Part shown: piece after piece, positions 49,378 through 56,841 of the stretch
Position numbering within the stretch: the first letter of the stretch is position 1
Layout: the number at the start of each line of letters is the position of its first letter
From: a virus
Virus record (IMG/VR): IMGVR_UViG_3300005613_000049
Coordinates: 1-64,000 of that record
DNA: 64,000 nucleotides
Strand: one strand, 5' to 3'
Position numbers and translations under genes: made by a program
The notes under the pieces: generated by a model
Database searches by the model: none
What the model was told of the DNA's origin: nothing
Seen by the model: the letters and a program-made list of their open reading frames with translations, nothing else

Positions 49378-49467
49378 TTACATAGGTCCGTTTCTTTTAT
49401 TGTTGATAATTACTATTATTAATGATATTAGTGTTAGTGTAATAAGTGTGTCAAATGGTGTTATCAT
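49378..49467 (-). CDS. Small membrane peptide (29 aa)
   Basis: A frame of 29 residues starts MITPFDTLITLTLISLIIVI and ends NNKRNGPM, one membrane helix. It has a GGAGAAAG site and overlaps the upstream zinc-ribbon gene by 4 bp, the same coupling used by real genes here. The preceding 103 bp (49275-49377) holds nothing visible. Confidence 0.45.
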   Translation of the reverse strand: MITPFDTLITLTLISLIIVIINNKRNGPM

Positions 49468-49646
49468 TCTTTCTCCGGTATCTCTACTAATTCGCACCTT
49501 ACTAGGTTAAAATAAGTATTACAGTTATTACATTTTAAAAATAAGTCTTGTGTGGTTTTATCTACTAATATAGTCATTTTATGATTATTATTATTACAGT
49601 GTGGGCATGATATACTAATATCAAATTTTATATCCTTTTTTTTCAT
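49464..49646 (-). CDS. Zinc-ribbon protein
   Basis: This 60-residue protein has SCPHCNNNNHKMTI (about residues 13-26) and LKCNNCNTYFNL (about 37-48), two CxxC pairs. Typical small zinc ribbon; possible nucleic-acid binder. Coupled to genes on both sides by 4-bp overlaps. Confidence 0.65.
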   Translation of the reverse strand: MKKKDIKFDISISCPHCNNNNHKMTILVDKTTQDLFLKCNNCNTYFNLVRCELVEIPEKE

Positions 49647-49786
49647 TGTTTATCCCCTTCGTTTTCTTCTTTTATTACTTCCTTATTTTTTTTGTAACAT
49701 CCGTATACTACTCCTATTCCAAATATAAATATAAATACTAATATACATAGTACAAATATAGTTAGTATAGTTGTTAGTGGTGACAT
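49643..49786 (-). CDS. Small membrane peptide (47 aa)
   Basis: The frame starts MSPLTTILTIFVLCILVFIF, one membrane helix, then a charged tail (KKNKEVIKEENEGDKQ). Overlaps the zinc-ribbon gene by ATGA. Ribosome binding site region AGGAGTAATAG. Confidence 0.6.
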   Translation of the reverse strand: MSPLTTILTIFVLCILVFIFIFGIGVVYGCYKKNKEVIKEENEGDKQ

Positions 49787-49793
49787 AATTCTA

Positions 49794-50276
49794 TTACTCC
49801 TTTCCTTTATATATATCTAATATATTATTTATTATAGTAGAAGTGGATATTTCTACATCAAATGATATACGTACTACCTTACCTCCTGTAGCATTCACGA
49901 AGTCTGCACCTACTATATCTTTTTCTTCCCAGTCTTTTCCTTTTACTAATATATCAGGCTGTATATATTTTATTAGTTCTAAAGGAGTCTCTTCATCAAA
50001 GAGTATTACTGCATTTACGAAATATAGAGATGCTATTATTTCTGACCTAGCTCCTTCCTTTATTATAGGTCTATTTTCTCCTTTAATTTTTCTAATGGAT
50101 TTGTCACTATTCAGTCCTACTATTAAGTAGTCACCGTAGTTTTTTGCATTTAGTAAATAATGTATATGTCCTTGGTGTAGTATATCAAAACACCCATTAG
50201 TAAATACTATTGTACCATCTATATATTTCAAAACCTCTTTTATTTTTTCTTTTGACTTAATTTTGTGTTTCACCAT
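49794..50276 (-). CDS. Heptose-1-phosphate adenylyltransferase-like nucleotidyltransferase (RfaE2/HldE-C type)
   Basis: This 160-residue protein shows the family motifs: IVFTNGCFDILHQGHIHYLL (about residues 18-37; the HxGH nucleotide site), DYLIVGLNSDKSIRKIKGEN (about 45-64), RPIIKEGARSEIIASL and ILVKGKDWEEKDIVGADF (about 112-129). HldE-C/RfaE2 enzymes join AMP to heptose-1-phosphate to make ADP-heptose; related TagD-type enzymes make CDP-alcohols. With the GT9 domain at 14704-17118 an ADP-heptose role is more likely. It is the first leftward gene, about 90 bp downstream of promoter element D. Confidence 0.8.
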   Translation of the reverse strand: MVKHKIKSKEKIKEVLKYIDGTIVFTNGCFDILHQGHIHYLLNAKNYGDYLIVGLNSDKSIRKIKGENRPIIKEGARSEIIASLYFVNAVILFDEETPLELIKYIQPDILVKGKDWEEKDIVGADFVNATGGKVVRISFDVEISTSTIINNILDIYKGKE

Positions 50277-50363
50277 ATTTTTACCTTACATTAATAAGAA
50301 CTTATAGTATTTTTATTTTTATACCTCATTCTATTTTCAACTATATAAAAACCACTTATATAT

Positions 50364-50404
50364 TATTATTATAGAATATTTTTTAATTTTTGCTAGATAA
50401 AAAA
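50364..50404 (-). promoter_or_regulatory. Promoter element D (leftward)
   Basis: Fourth copy of the two-block element; TATAAT -10 box at 50368-50373, spacer ATTAA. It lies in the divergent region and probably starts the leftmost-directed transcript from here. Confidence 0.85.
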
Positions 50405-50624
50405 TAGGTTTGGTATTGTGATGTATATAGGTGTGTAATAATTAGGGGTTTGTTATGTTATAGTTAGTATTTATATATCTATATATCATGGTCAACATTA
50501 TTACCCGCCGTTGTAAAATTTCTAACAAGGACCCCAAATATCATGGTCAACAATACCAAACTTTCTAAACACTGTAACCGGGTCCCTATATATATGATGA
50601 GTATTACTAACTCATTATAATTAT

Positions 50625-50657
50625 TATACCCCCACCAACCGTATTTGTAGGGGTATA
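50625..50657 (+). terminator. Hairpin upstream of the first rightward gene
   Basis: TATACCCC (50625-50632) pairs with GGGGTATA (50650-50657) around a 17-nt loop, and a T-rich tract follows. It lies about 38 bp before the start of the first rightward gene. It could terminate, or attenuate transcripts entering that block. Confidence 0.55.
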
Positions 50658-50694
50658 GATTTTTAACTTTTAACTTTTAAAAAGGAGGAATAAA

Positions 50695-51051
50695 ATGAGA
50701 AAGATATTGATTGGTAACACATTTCCATTAGTGTTAATAAGGAGAAATACACTAATAAAACCTGTCCCAATAAGAAAAATTGACAAAAGAATAAACGTGT
50801 ATTCGTTCTGGGGACATGCGAATACACTGAAGGTAGCGTCGGAAAAATTAGGAGTGGACCTTACCCCAAAGGAGGTACGTCCGGCTATTGGTCTTAACGA
50901 AAGAAACCTACCACTATTTCTTGGGGAAGTATTTAGAGAAGTATATGTATTCAACCCTGATTACAAAGGCACTTACCGTCCCAAAATCGGGGAGGAGGTA
51001 GGTGAAGATATGATAAACGGATGGACAATGTTATTGATACGATTTTTATAA
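50695..51051 (+). CDS. Possible DUF1874/STIV-B116-fold protein
   Basis: This 118-residue protein is the first gene of the rightward block (AAAGGAGGAAT before the ATG). It starts MRKILIGNTFPLVLIRRN and has VYSFWGHANTLKVASEKLGV (about residues 35-54), which recalls the GH-x-x-T-A helix of DUF1874 proteins. It ends with an extended WTMLLIRFL strand. DUF1874 includes the anti-CRISPR ring nuclease AcrIII-1 and STIV B116. The C-terminal catalytic residues of AcrIII-1 are not recognisable, so the link rests on a rough pattern. Early position fits a host-takeover gene. Confidence 0.35.
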   Translation: MRKILIGNTFPLVLIRRNTLIKPVPIRKIDKRINVYSFWGHANTLKVASEKLGVDLTPKEVRPAIGLNERNLPLFLGEVFREVYVFNPDYKGTYRPKIGEEVGEDMINGWTMLLIRFL

Positions 51052-51068
51052 GAAAGGAGGTGATTAAC

Positions 51069-51458
51069 ATTAGTAGAATATTGGTCAATGTAGACTACGA
51101 CGGGGTGGTGATACCCAATAAACTAGAGGAGGTATATCGCAAAACAACCATAAATAAATACATAAAAATTACATTAAAAACGGAAATGATGATAAATAAG
51201 GAATTGTTAAGGTTCTTTGCAAGGAACCAAGACAGATATACATTTAGACTGTGGACAAACAGAAACAGTGATTTGTATAAAGTAACAATAAATAGTCTTG
51301 GTAACTTCAAAGTAGTGTTTGACTCCTTCCACTTCTATGCTGGTGAAAAAGGTCGATCACGGGTGGAAGGGATAGTCATAGACAATGATAACAAGTATCT
51401 CCATTGTGGGGAACTTGGGGGAATATTATATCAATTTAAAGGAAACAAGGAGATGTAG
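51069..51458 (+). CDS. HAD-superfamily phosphatase-like protein
   Basis: The best ribosome binding site (AAGGAGGTGATTAAC) points to an ATT codon at 51069; an ATG at 51021 lacks such a site and overlaps the previous gene. The 129-residue product has ILVNVDYDGVVIPN (motif I, DxD), TFRLWTNRNSDLYKV (motif II, Thr/Ser) and VEGIVIDNDNKYLHCG (motif IV with Asp pair). The HAD fold cleaves phosphate esters. It ends in TAG two bases before the next ATG. Confidence 0.6.
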   Translation: MSRILVNVDYDGVVIPNKLEEVYRKTTINKYIKITLKTEMMINKELLRFFARNQDRYTFRLWTNRNSDLYKVTINSLGNFKVVFDSFHFYAGEKGRSRVEGIVIDNDNKYLHCGELGGILYQFKGNKEM

Positions 51459-51459
51459 A

Positions 51460-51714
51460 ATGAAAAAAGAAATAATAATAGTAGAGAAAATACCAGTGGG
51501 GATAGAGGAAACTATCCTCAATACAGTAATATCCAGGGACCTACGGATAGATAAGGATGACGCATTAGAGGCATTATCTCAAGATATAGAAAGCGAATTT
51601 TCCATATCCAATGATGGTATTTGGGGTAATACTGTAGATGTTAGTGAGATAGAAGGGTTGGGTATTTCGATAAGGGACAAGAGGTCCCTTGGATTTTACG
51701 CAAAGAGGTATTAA
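51460..51714 (+). CDS. Hypothetical protein
   Basis: The start MKKEIIIVEKIPVG at 51460 follows AAGGAGATGTAGA; the longer open frame from 51385 has no site. This 84-residue protein is acidic in the middle (DDALEALSQDIESEF) with no known family. The previous gene's TAG stop lies inside its ribosome binding site region, so coupling is likely. Confidence 0.55.
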   Translation: MKKEIIIVEKIPVGIEETILNTVISRDLRIDKDDALEALSQDIESEFSISNDGIWGNTVDVSEIEGLGISIRDKRSLGFYAKRY

Positions 51715-51723
51715 CATTCAAAA

Positions 51724-51771
51724 GGGGGTTTATCCCCCAATACGTACATAGTATATCTGTGTATGTATTGG
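51724..51771 (+). other. Two overlapping hairpins in an intergenic leader
   Basis: GGGGG (51724-51728) pairs with CCCCC (51734-51738). CCAATACGTACA (51737-51748) pairs with TGTATGTATTGG (51760-51771; one G-U). The two hairpins share bases 51737-51738, so they may be alternative folds. They lie between genes 51714 and 51800. Confidence 0.55.
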
Positions 51772-51799
51772 AGTACAAACCTAAAAGAAAGGAGGTAAC

Positions 51800-51880
51800 A
51801 TGCACAAAGTAGAAAGACTGGTAAGGAAGGCCATCATTATCTTTTGGATGGTCATAATACTAACTTTTACTATATTATAA
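51800..51880 (+). CDS. Small membrane peptide (26 aa)
   Basis: After AAAGGAGGTAAC a 26-codon frame starts MHKVERLVRKAIIIFWMVII and ends FTIL: one membrane helix with a basic start. It ends 2 bp before the ribosome binding site of the next gene. Confidence 0.55.
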   Translation: MHKVERLVRKAIIIFWMVIILTFTIL

Positions 51881-51891
51881 GGAGGAGCAGC

Positions 51892-52161
51892 ATGCCTAAA
51901 AGTAAGAAACATAGTTTTAGAGAGTTGTCAGAAAAAAGATGCGTAAAGTGCGGACGTCACATCAAATTAAATGTAGCCGAACGAAAACCAGCAGATTCAC
52001 CGCTTAAGTGTTGGAGATGTTGTATAATGGAAAAGCTCGGTATTAATTTGAAAGTATACAAACAATATAGAAAACTAAGAAAAGGGTTAGTTACACAGGG
52101 GTTAAACCCATCTGCAGCTAGACAGTTTATTACAGATACACGCACGGGGGATAAAACATGA
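51892..52161 (+). CDS. Zinc-finger protein
   Basis: The start MPKSKKHSFRELSEKRC at 51892 follows AAGGAGGAGCAGC. This 89-residue protein has CVKCGRHIKL (about residues 17-26) and LKCWRCCIMEK (about 40-50), two Cys pairs, then a basic helix (LKVYKQYRKLRKG). DNA or RNA binding is likely. No family. Overlaps the next gene by 4 bp. Confidence 0.65.
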   Translation: MPKSKKHSFRELSEKRCVKCGRHIKLNVAERKPADSPLKCWRCCIMEKLGINLKVYKQYRKLRKGLVTQGLNPSAARQFITDTRTGDKT

Positions 52162-52355
52162 CAAAAGATAAAAAAACCAACAAAGCCATAAGTGAATGGA
52201 TAATATTCGGCATCTTCCTACTGTGTCTGCTGCCGTTTCCACAATTTCTGGCCGTATTCGTAGTGGCAATACTATGGGTGGAAAGACCATCCGTAGTATG
52301 GAAGAAAATAAAGAAACTTTTTATACACAATAAAGAAAAGAAAGGAGGTGAATAA
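52158..52355 (+). CDS. Small membrane protein
   Basis: This 65-residue protein has one or two membrane segments (SEWIIFGIFLLCLLPFPQFL, about residues 12-31, then AVFVVAILWV) and a basic C-terminal tail (KKIKKLFIHNKEKKGGE). Function unknown. Confidence 0.6.
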   Translation: MTKDKKTNKAISEWIIFGIFLLCLLPFPQFLAVFVVAILWVERPSVVWKKIKKLFIHNKEKKGGE

Positions 52356-52404
52356 TAGTGTTGGTGCGAACAATAACAACATACTAAAATAAAAAGGAGA
52401 AAAA

Positions 52405-52623
52405 ATGTTTAAAAAAACTGAAATAAATAAATTCTTCTTGGCGTCAACGTATGGAATAAGAACAAATTGCGTTAATAGACGCGGTTTAGTAACTGTGTCT
52501 ATGTGTGACATTAAGAAAAGTAAACCACTCTCACATGGGTTTATGAAAGAAGTGGTTTATAAAGTAGATAATAATGGTGGATTAACAACAAAAATAAGGA
52601 GAAGCAATGAAAAAAACAGTTAA
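52405..52623 (+). CDS. Hypothetical protein
   Basis: This 72-residue protein starts MFKKTEINKFFLASTYGIRT and has two Cys in TNCVNRRG and SMCDIKK. No family. A tiny 9-codon frame from a GTG lies in front of it after a good ribosome binding site (52343-52353). It overlaps the next gene by 17 bp. Confidence 0.55.
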   Translation: MFKKTEINKFFLASTYGIRTNCVNRRGLVTVSMCDIKKSKPLSHGFMKEVVYKVDNNGGLTTKIRRSNEKNS

Positions 52624-52981
52624 ATTTAAGTTGAGTAGGTTCAGTGATAAAGTATTGGAGGGGGTGATAGCATCTTCTCCCAGAATGTCTATTCAAACCA
52701 TAGTTAGTGGTAAAGAAAAGAAGTACTATACAGCCACTACCATCAGTATAATCTATAATGGCATTTCCATGGAAGTTGATACTAAAAATGTATTAGTGGA
52801 TGTTCCTGGGATATCTAACGTTAAGAGGAAGAGTAACGGTATGAATTATATCGGAAGTAAAAAGTCCGACATAGTATACCACATTGGACATAATAGATCA
52901 CTACGAATATCATCAAAGAATGCCGTGTTTTTTGCCACACTAAAGGATGTAATAAAAAATGGCAAGAGAGTAGGAAAGTAG
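52607..52981 (+). CDS. Hypothetical protein
   Basis: This 124-residue protein has KFKLSRFSDKVLEGVIASSP (about residues 4-23), a beta-rich middle (TISIIYNGISMEVDTKNVLV) and a basic C-terminus (KDVIKNGKRVGK). No family. It ends in TAG, and the same frame reaches TAA after four more codons. The stretch 52982-53140 holds only a 24-codon frame (52986-53060) without a convincing start site. Confidence 0.55.
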   Translation: MKKTVKFKLSRFSDKVLEGVIASSPRMSIQTIVSGKEKKYYTATTISIIYNGISMEVDTKNVLVDVPGISNVKRKSNGMNYIGSKKSDIVYHIGHNRSLRISSKNAVFFATLKDVIKNGKRVGK

Positions 52982-53140
52982 CGTAATGAGATCTAATAGT
53001 ATTGTTAATAAATCAATCAAAGATGAAATATACCAACATAGTAAAAGAAGTTTAACTTGATTAATAACTATAAGATGTACTACCTTCAAAATACATTGTA
53101 ATGAATAAAATCGACCTTTTAAACTCAGGAGGAATTAATT

Positions 53141-53473
53141 ATGCAGCTTATATGTAACACAGACGAAGGGGACGTTAAAAACGGTATTGATGAATGGAGA
53201 GAAAGAGAAATGCACATCATAACTGGTATTGTACATGTAGTACAAGTCGGAAAAAGAAAATATAACAACTTAAAGAAAGAAATGAGTGATAAAAATACTG
53301 TTACTCTCCCAACAAATATAACACACATAATAAATACAAAGACAATGAAATTACACCTTAAAAGCTGTGCACATGTGGGCGATAAGCGCAATTTGCTATA
53401 CGCCCATATCACCAACCCCGACACAACAGGGTTAATTAGATGCAGGCACTGTATGCCATGTGGTAAGAAGTAA
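53141..53473 (+). CDS. Hypothetical protein with metal-binding C-terminus
   Basis: This 110-residue protein has a polar N-terminus (DEGDVKNGIDEWREREMHII) and a C-terminal His/Cys site: KLHLKSCAHVGDKRN (about residues 69-83) and IRCRHCMPCGKK (about 99-110). The CxxC pair near the end, with Cys/His before it, probably binds zinc. Ribosome binding site TCAGGAGGAATT. No family. Confidence 0.55.
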   Translation: MQLICNTDEGDVKNGIDEWREREMHIITGIVHVVQVGKRKYNNLKKEMSDKNTVTLPTNITHIINTKTMKLHLKSCAHVGDKRNLLYAHITNPDTTGLIRCRHCMPCGKK

Positions 53474-53485
53474 TTAATAACTATC

Positions 53486-53509
53486 GGAGGGGGTATAAAA
53501 ACCCCCTCC
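53486..53509 (+). terminator. GC-rich hairpin between genes
   Basis: GGAGGGGG (53486-53493) pairs with CCCCCTCC (53502-53509) around an 8-nt loop. It lies 13 bp after the stop of the 53141-53473 gene and before the ribosome binding site of the next gene. There is no T-run after it, so it may stabilise or attenuate the message. Confidence 0.55.
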
Positions 53510-53529
53510 TTAACAAAAGGAGACGTGGA

Positions 53530-54051
53530 ATGAAGATAAAAAAAGAAAATATAGACGAAATTGTCAAAAATAGTGAAATGGTGACGTTAAAAGATGATAA
53601 GATAATAAGGTTTGCTGTTTTAAAGGATAACCTAAGAAACTGGTTCACCCTTATTAGTCCAAAGACTAACAAGCACATCTCTTTTTATTTTGTACCAGTG
53701 AGGAAGAAAATAAACTATATCAACAAACAATTAGGAATACCCAGTAAGTATGTAATGGTCACTAACAATAAAGGCAATTTTAAGTATTTAGGTACCATCT
53801 TTCGTAAGGGATACGACGGTAGGTACATTTATATATACAGAATCTCGACGTCGAAGGGCAATTTCACGTCTTTGTCTGTGCAACACAAAACGTTCAAATG
53901 GTTATTTGAGCGTATGATGAAAAACAGTATACCTAGATCGTTAACAATAAAGTATAACGGGCGATGTATACGATGTAGAAGAGTATTGACAGACCCTAAG
54001 TCCATAGAGCGAGGGTATGGACCCATATGTGCAAAGGCATTTAAAAAATAA
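53530..54051 (+). CDS. DUF6011-like zinc protein
   Basis: This 173-residue protein is basic (many Lys, Arg) with aromatic strands in its middle (YVMVTNNKGNFKYLGTIF, about residues 74-91). The C-terminus has NGRCIRCRRVLTDPKSIERG (about 143-162) followed by YGPICAKAF. This matches the short CxxCgRxLtdpxSxxxGyGPxC motif of the DUF6011 family. Function unknown; nucleic-acid binding is plausible. Confidence 0.7.
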   Translation: MKIKKENIDEIVKNSEMVTLKDDKIIRFAVLKDNLRNWFTLISPKTNKHISFYFVPVRKKINYINKQLGIPSKYVMVTNNKGNFKYLGTIFRKGYDGRYIYIYRISTSKGNFTSLSVQHKTFKWLFERMMKNSIPRSLTIKYNGRCIRCRRVLTDPKSIERGYGPICAKAFKK

Positions 54052-54082
54052 ACAATGTTATAAACGAAAGGAGGTGTAGGTA

Positions 54083-56197
54083 ATGGTGGAATTCAAGATA
54101 GATCCGGTGAATAAATTTGAATTTGATTACAGGTTAGTGTTGGCGGAAGACCCGTCATATGAGAAGTTTTTAATAATCACCCCCATAACCAAAACTGTTA
54201 ATATTGAACAATTGGAAAGAATAACTGACGACCTACCCGATGCAATTATGGGCAATACTACCAGAGGTGAAAATTTCACCGAGGAAGAGTTGGAAATACT
54301 CAGGGAATCTACTGAGAGGGAGTTAAAACAAACAACAGAAGAAATACCAGCATATAGTTATACTTGTAAACGTAATATAATTAAACCAAAAAAATATGGT
54401 AAGAATGAGAGATTCCATAAAGGTAAGTCATTTAACGAACTGTTAATCACATTAGATTCAGAGAAATGTTTAAAGGGAACGCAAAATCTAGATATACCAG
54501 CTCTACCTCCTCCAAAAAGATTTTTGGATGCAGGTAGTTCTATGTGGTGTTCACCATACGTGGTTTATAAAGATATAACACCTTTGTATGTAGATGATTA
54601 TACACCCAAAGATGCGGATAACAAATGGGCAATCTATAAAATGTCTAAATACTTATTAAGTATAAAAGGGCCGCTTGTAAGATTAGTGTCTGTCACTTAT
54701 AGATTCGATAAGTTAAACAACAGTATGACAGAGTACAAAAAGACGACACATATTATCACATTCAATAGAGATACAGGTAAACTATACTATATTCAATGGC
54801 GATCTAATAGAAAAGGAAAAAAGTATCACAGAGTGATACGAAATGTTTTATGGAATTCAGCAACAATTTCATTATATATTTTACACTCCGGTGGTCTGGG
54901 TAGGTTATTTCTCAAATATATGATAGATAATCTGTATAAGAGAATACCTGATGCTGTATTATATATTACTTTGGATGATGTGGTAGAACATGAATATATT
55001 CCGAGCGGTGCTAAGTCAATACTATTACCTGATAATATACCTGTTACTACACAAATAAGTCTTTTATTGCTTTTGATTTTATTACAAGAATTGGCAAACG
55101 CACCAATTAAGTGGTTGACATTTACAGTTCTTCTAAATAGTTATACTTTTGTTTCTGACTTTTATGCACTCAAACCACGAGAAGACTCAAAGGAAATGGA
55201 TATAAGACAAATATATGGTATTGGCAAAAAGTTAAGGAAAAAGAATAATCTCAACACATTTCTCAGAGGTATCATGGGATGTAAATATAAGAAATCATTT
55301 TCAACACTATTTCAAACCCCTATGTCTTATAACGGCCAGTTGTCATTTATTGCATCTTGGGTAAAATATCTATCGATCAATAATACTGGGAATACTAAAT
55401 ATATCTATCATTGGTTTACAAATATCATTAAAAATAGAAATGAAACACATATTGAGGGGGCAGTAAAGATATTGCGGAGTTGTATGTCATATACAAATTT
55501 TACGGATGATGAACAGGATATAATGGATTCTTATATTAAATTTGCAGATCCCATGATTAAAAGTGATGGGGCAGGACTATCAGAAATTAATTGGTATACA
55601 TGGAGAGACACATTCAACATGGCCAGAGATCTAAATATAAGATTAAGAGTGAATAAACTTAAAACCTCTGATGACGTACGTAATGTCCATGATGAATTGG
55701 TCAAAATATTGAATAGGAATCGAGACATACTAAATAAATTCAAAGATGACCCATTTATAGTTTTTAAGTCACCGGACAAATCATATAAAGGTTTTAAATT
55801 TATACAGTTATTAAATGCAGAAGAATTAAGAGATGAGGGAAATACAATGCACCACTGCATTGCATCCTACGCCAAAAGATGCATGAATGGGACCAGTATT
55901 GTATTTTCCATGCAGAAGGAAGATAAACATTATGCAACTCTTGAAATTAATGGTACAACCAATGAGTTGAAACAGAAGTATACAATATATGACAATGTTA
56001 TAACAAATAAGAATATTTTAAACATAATAGACGAATGGATGAAGGACATAGGTAAAATACATAGAAATGATAGTAAAACTTATAAGGAATTGGCCTTAAA
56101 GGCACTAAGTGATAAACATGCTGAAGAGATTGTAAAACATTTCGATACACAAGAAGATATAATGGATGGAGAATTACTAAATGTCGAGGCTTTCTAA
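54083..56197 (+). CDS. PcfJ-like protein
   Basis: This 704-residue protein is the largest rightward gene, with AAAGGAGGTG ahead of the ATG. The C-terminal part (about residues 560-660) has KFIQLLNAEELRDEGNTMHH (about 572-591) then CIASYAKRC and IVFSMQKEDKHYATLEIN, the typical region of PcfJ-like proteins. These occur on conjugative plasmids and in many phages, with unknown function. The N-terminal half (about 130-330) has LLSIKGPLVRLVSVTYRF and a hydrophobic LLLLLILLQEL run. It overlaps the start of the next small gene. Confidence 0.75.
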   Translation: MVEFKIDPVNKFEFDYRLVLAEDPSYEKFLIITPITKTVNIEQLERITDDLPDAIMGNTTRGENFTEEELEILRESTERELKQTTEEIPAYSYTCKRNIIKPKKYGKNERFHKGKSFNELLITLDSEKCLKGTQNLDIPALPPPKRFLDAGSSMWCSPYVVYKDITPLYVDDYTPKDADNKWAIYKMSKYLLSIKGPLVRLVSVTYRFDKLNNSMTEYKKTTHIITFNRDTGKLYYIQWRSNRKGKKYHRVIRNVLWNSATISLYILHSGGLGRLFLKYMIDNLYKRIPDAVLYITLDDVVEHEYIPSGAKSILLPDNIPVTTQISLLLLLILLQELANAPIKWLTFTVLLNSYTFVSDFYALKPREDSKEMDIRQIYGIGKKLRKKNNLNTFLRGIMGCKYKKSFSTLFQTPMSYNGQLSFIASWVKYLSINNTGNTKYIYHWFTNIIKNRNETHIEGAVKILRSCMSYTNFTDDEQDIMDSYIKFADPMIKSDGAGLSEINWYTWRDTFNMARDLNIRLRVNKLKTSDDVRNVHDELVKILNRNRDILNKFKDDPFIVFKSPDKSYKGFKFIQLLNAEELRDEGNTMHHCIASYAKRCMNGTSIVFSMQKEDKHYATLEINGTTNELKQKYTIYDNVITNKNILNIIDEWMKDIGKIHRNDSKTYKELALKALSDKHAEEIVKHFDTQEDIMDGELLNVEAF

Positions 56198-56327
56198 TAA
56201 CAAGTTGAGAAGTCAACATAACAAAGGTAACCACAGACGAAGACGTACGACAAGAGGTAATAGGTTCTTATCTAAATTAATTAAATATAAATGGCATGAA
56301 ACATTAAACTCAAAAAAGGAAATATGA
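56181..56327 (+). CDS. Small basic protein (48 aa)
   Basis: The frame starts MSRLSNNKLRSQHNKGNHRR inside the end of the PcfJ-like gene and is very rich in Arg and Lys. It ends a few bases before the next gene. It may bind nucleic acid. The start is not supported by a strong ribosome binding site, so the call is moderate. Confidence 0.5.
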   Translation: MSRLSNNKLRSQHNKGNHRRRRTTRGNRFLSKLIKYKWHETLNSKKEI

Positions 56328-56328
56328 A

Positions 56329-56523
56329 ATGAATATATTACCATTTTATATACTTCCAAACATACCACTAGACACAGAATTATTACAAATAGGGGGTGAT
56401 AATCAAAAGATATCAAAAAGCAAACATAAAAGTGTGGACAAAAAAGAAGTAAAAAGACTTAGGAATAAGAAAATGGTAAAACAAGTACGTAAACGTAAAT
56501 CACGAAGAACCAACCATAAATGA
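56329..56523 (+). CDS. Small basic protein
   Basis: This 64-residue protein starts MNILPFYILPNIPLDTELLQ; its second half is strongly basic (KKEVKRLRNKKMVKQVRKRK). A GGAAATATGAA site precedes it. No family. Confidence 0.5.
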   Translation: MNILPFYILPNIPLDTELLQIGGDNQKISKSKHKSVDKKEVKRLRNKKMVKQVRKRKSRRTNHK

Positions 56524-56533
56524 GGAGATATAT

Positions 56534-56782
56534 ATGATAACGGCAATAACAGCAAGTATAAATGTAGAGTATATAGTAGTAGTTGATAATGAGAAGATAT
56601 ATAAAAGAATTACACAGAAAAAAGCACCAATATGGCAACTATATACTAAATTCGGGTTTATTGATGTCAATAGGCATTGTAATGAACAACTTGAAAAAGA
56701 GTGGGAATCACTCAATGAAAAAGTTGCAACGATCATTATTGTCAAAAAATACGGACCTGGTAGTACACCTCTTTTTAGTTAA
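56534..56782 (+). CDS. Hypothetical protein
   Basis: This 82-residue protein starts MITAITASINVEYIVVVDNE and ends KKYGPGSTPLFS. It has a strand-rich N-terminus and a helical middle (NRHCNEQLEKEWESLNEKV). No family. Ribosome binding site GAGGAGATAT. Confidence 0.5.
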   Translation: MITAITASINVEYIVVVDNEKIYKRITQKKAPIWQLYTKFGFIDVNRHCNEQLEKEWESLNEKVATIIIVKKYGPGSTPLFS

Positions 56783-56841
56783 TGATTATGGACTATATGT
56801 TATTTTTTATTAACCCCCAACAATAAGAAAGGAGACTTATT

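Larger units (their letters stand above)
50277..50694. promoter_or_regulatory. Divergent control region with direct repeats
   Basis: This 418-bp gene-free stretch separates the leftward and rightward genes. TATCATGGTCAACA occurs twice, at 50484-50497 and 50539-50552 (55 bp apart). Loosely similar tracts with TTTCTAA and GGACCC/GGGTCC follow each copy. Element D and the hairpin at 50625-50657 are also inside. Such a spot could hold the control of early expression, an operator pair, or a replication origin; no gene is visible. Confidence 0.65.

Noticed and set aside
51672-51690. Hairpin AAGGGAC/GTCCCTT
   Set aside because: It lies inside codons of the 51460-51714 gene with no terminator tail, so no separate function is claimed.
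52356-52404. Nine-codon leader peptide before the 52405 gene
   Set aside because: A ribosome binding site and GTG exist, but such a short frame cannot be told from chance; it is only mentioned.
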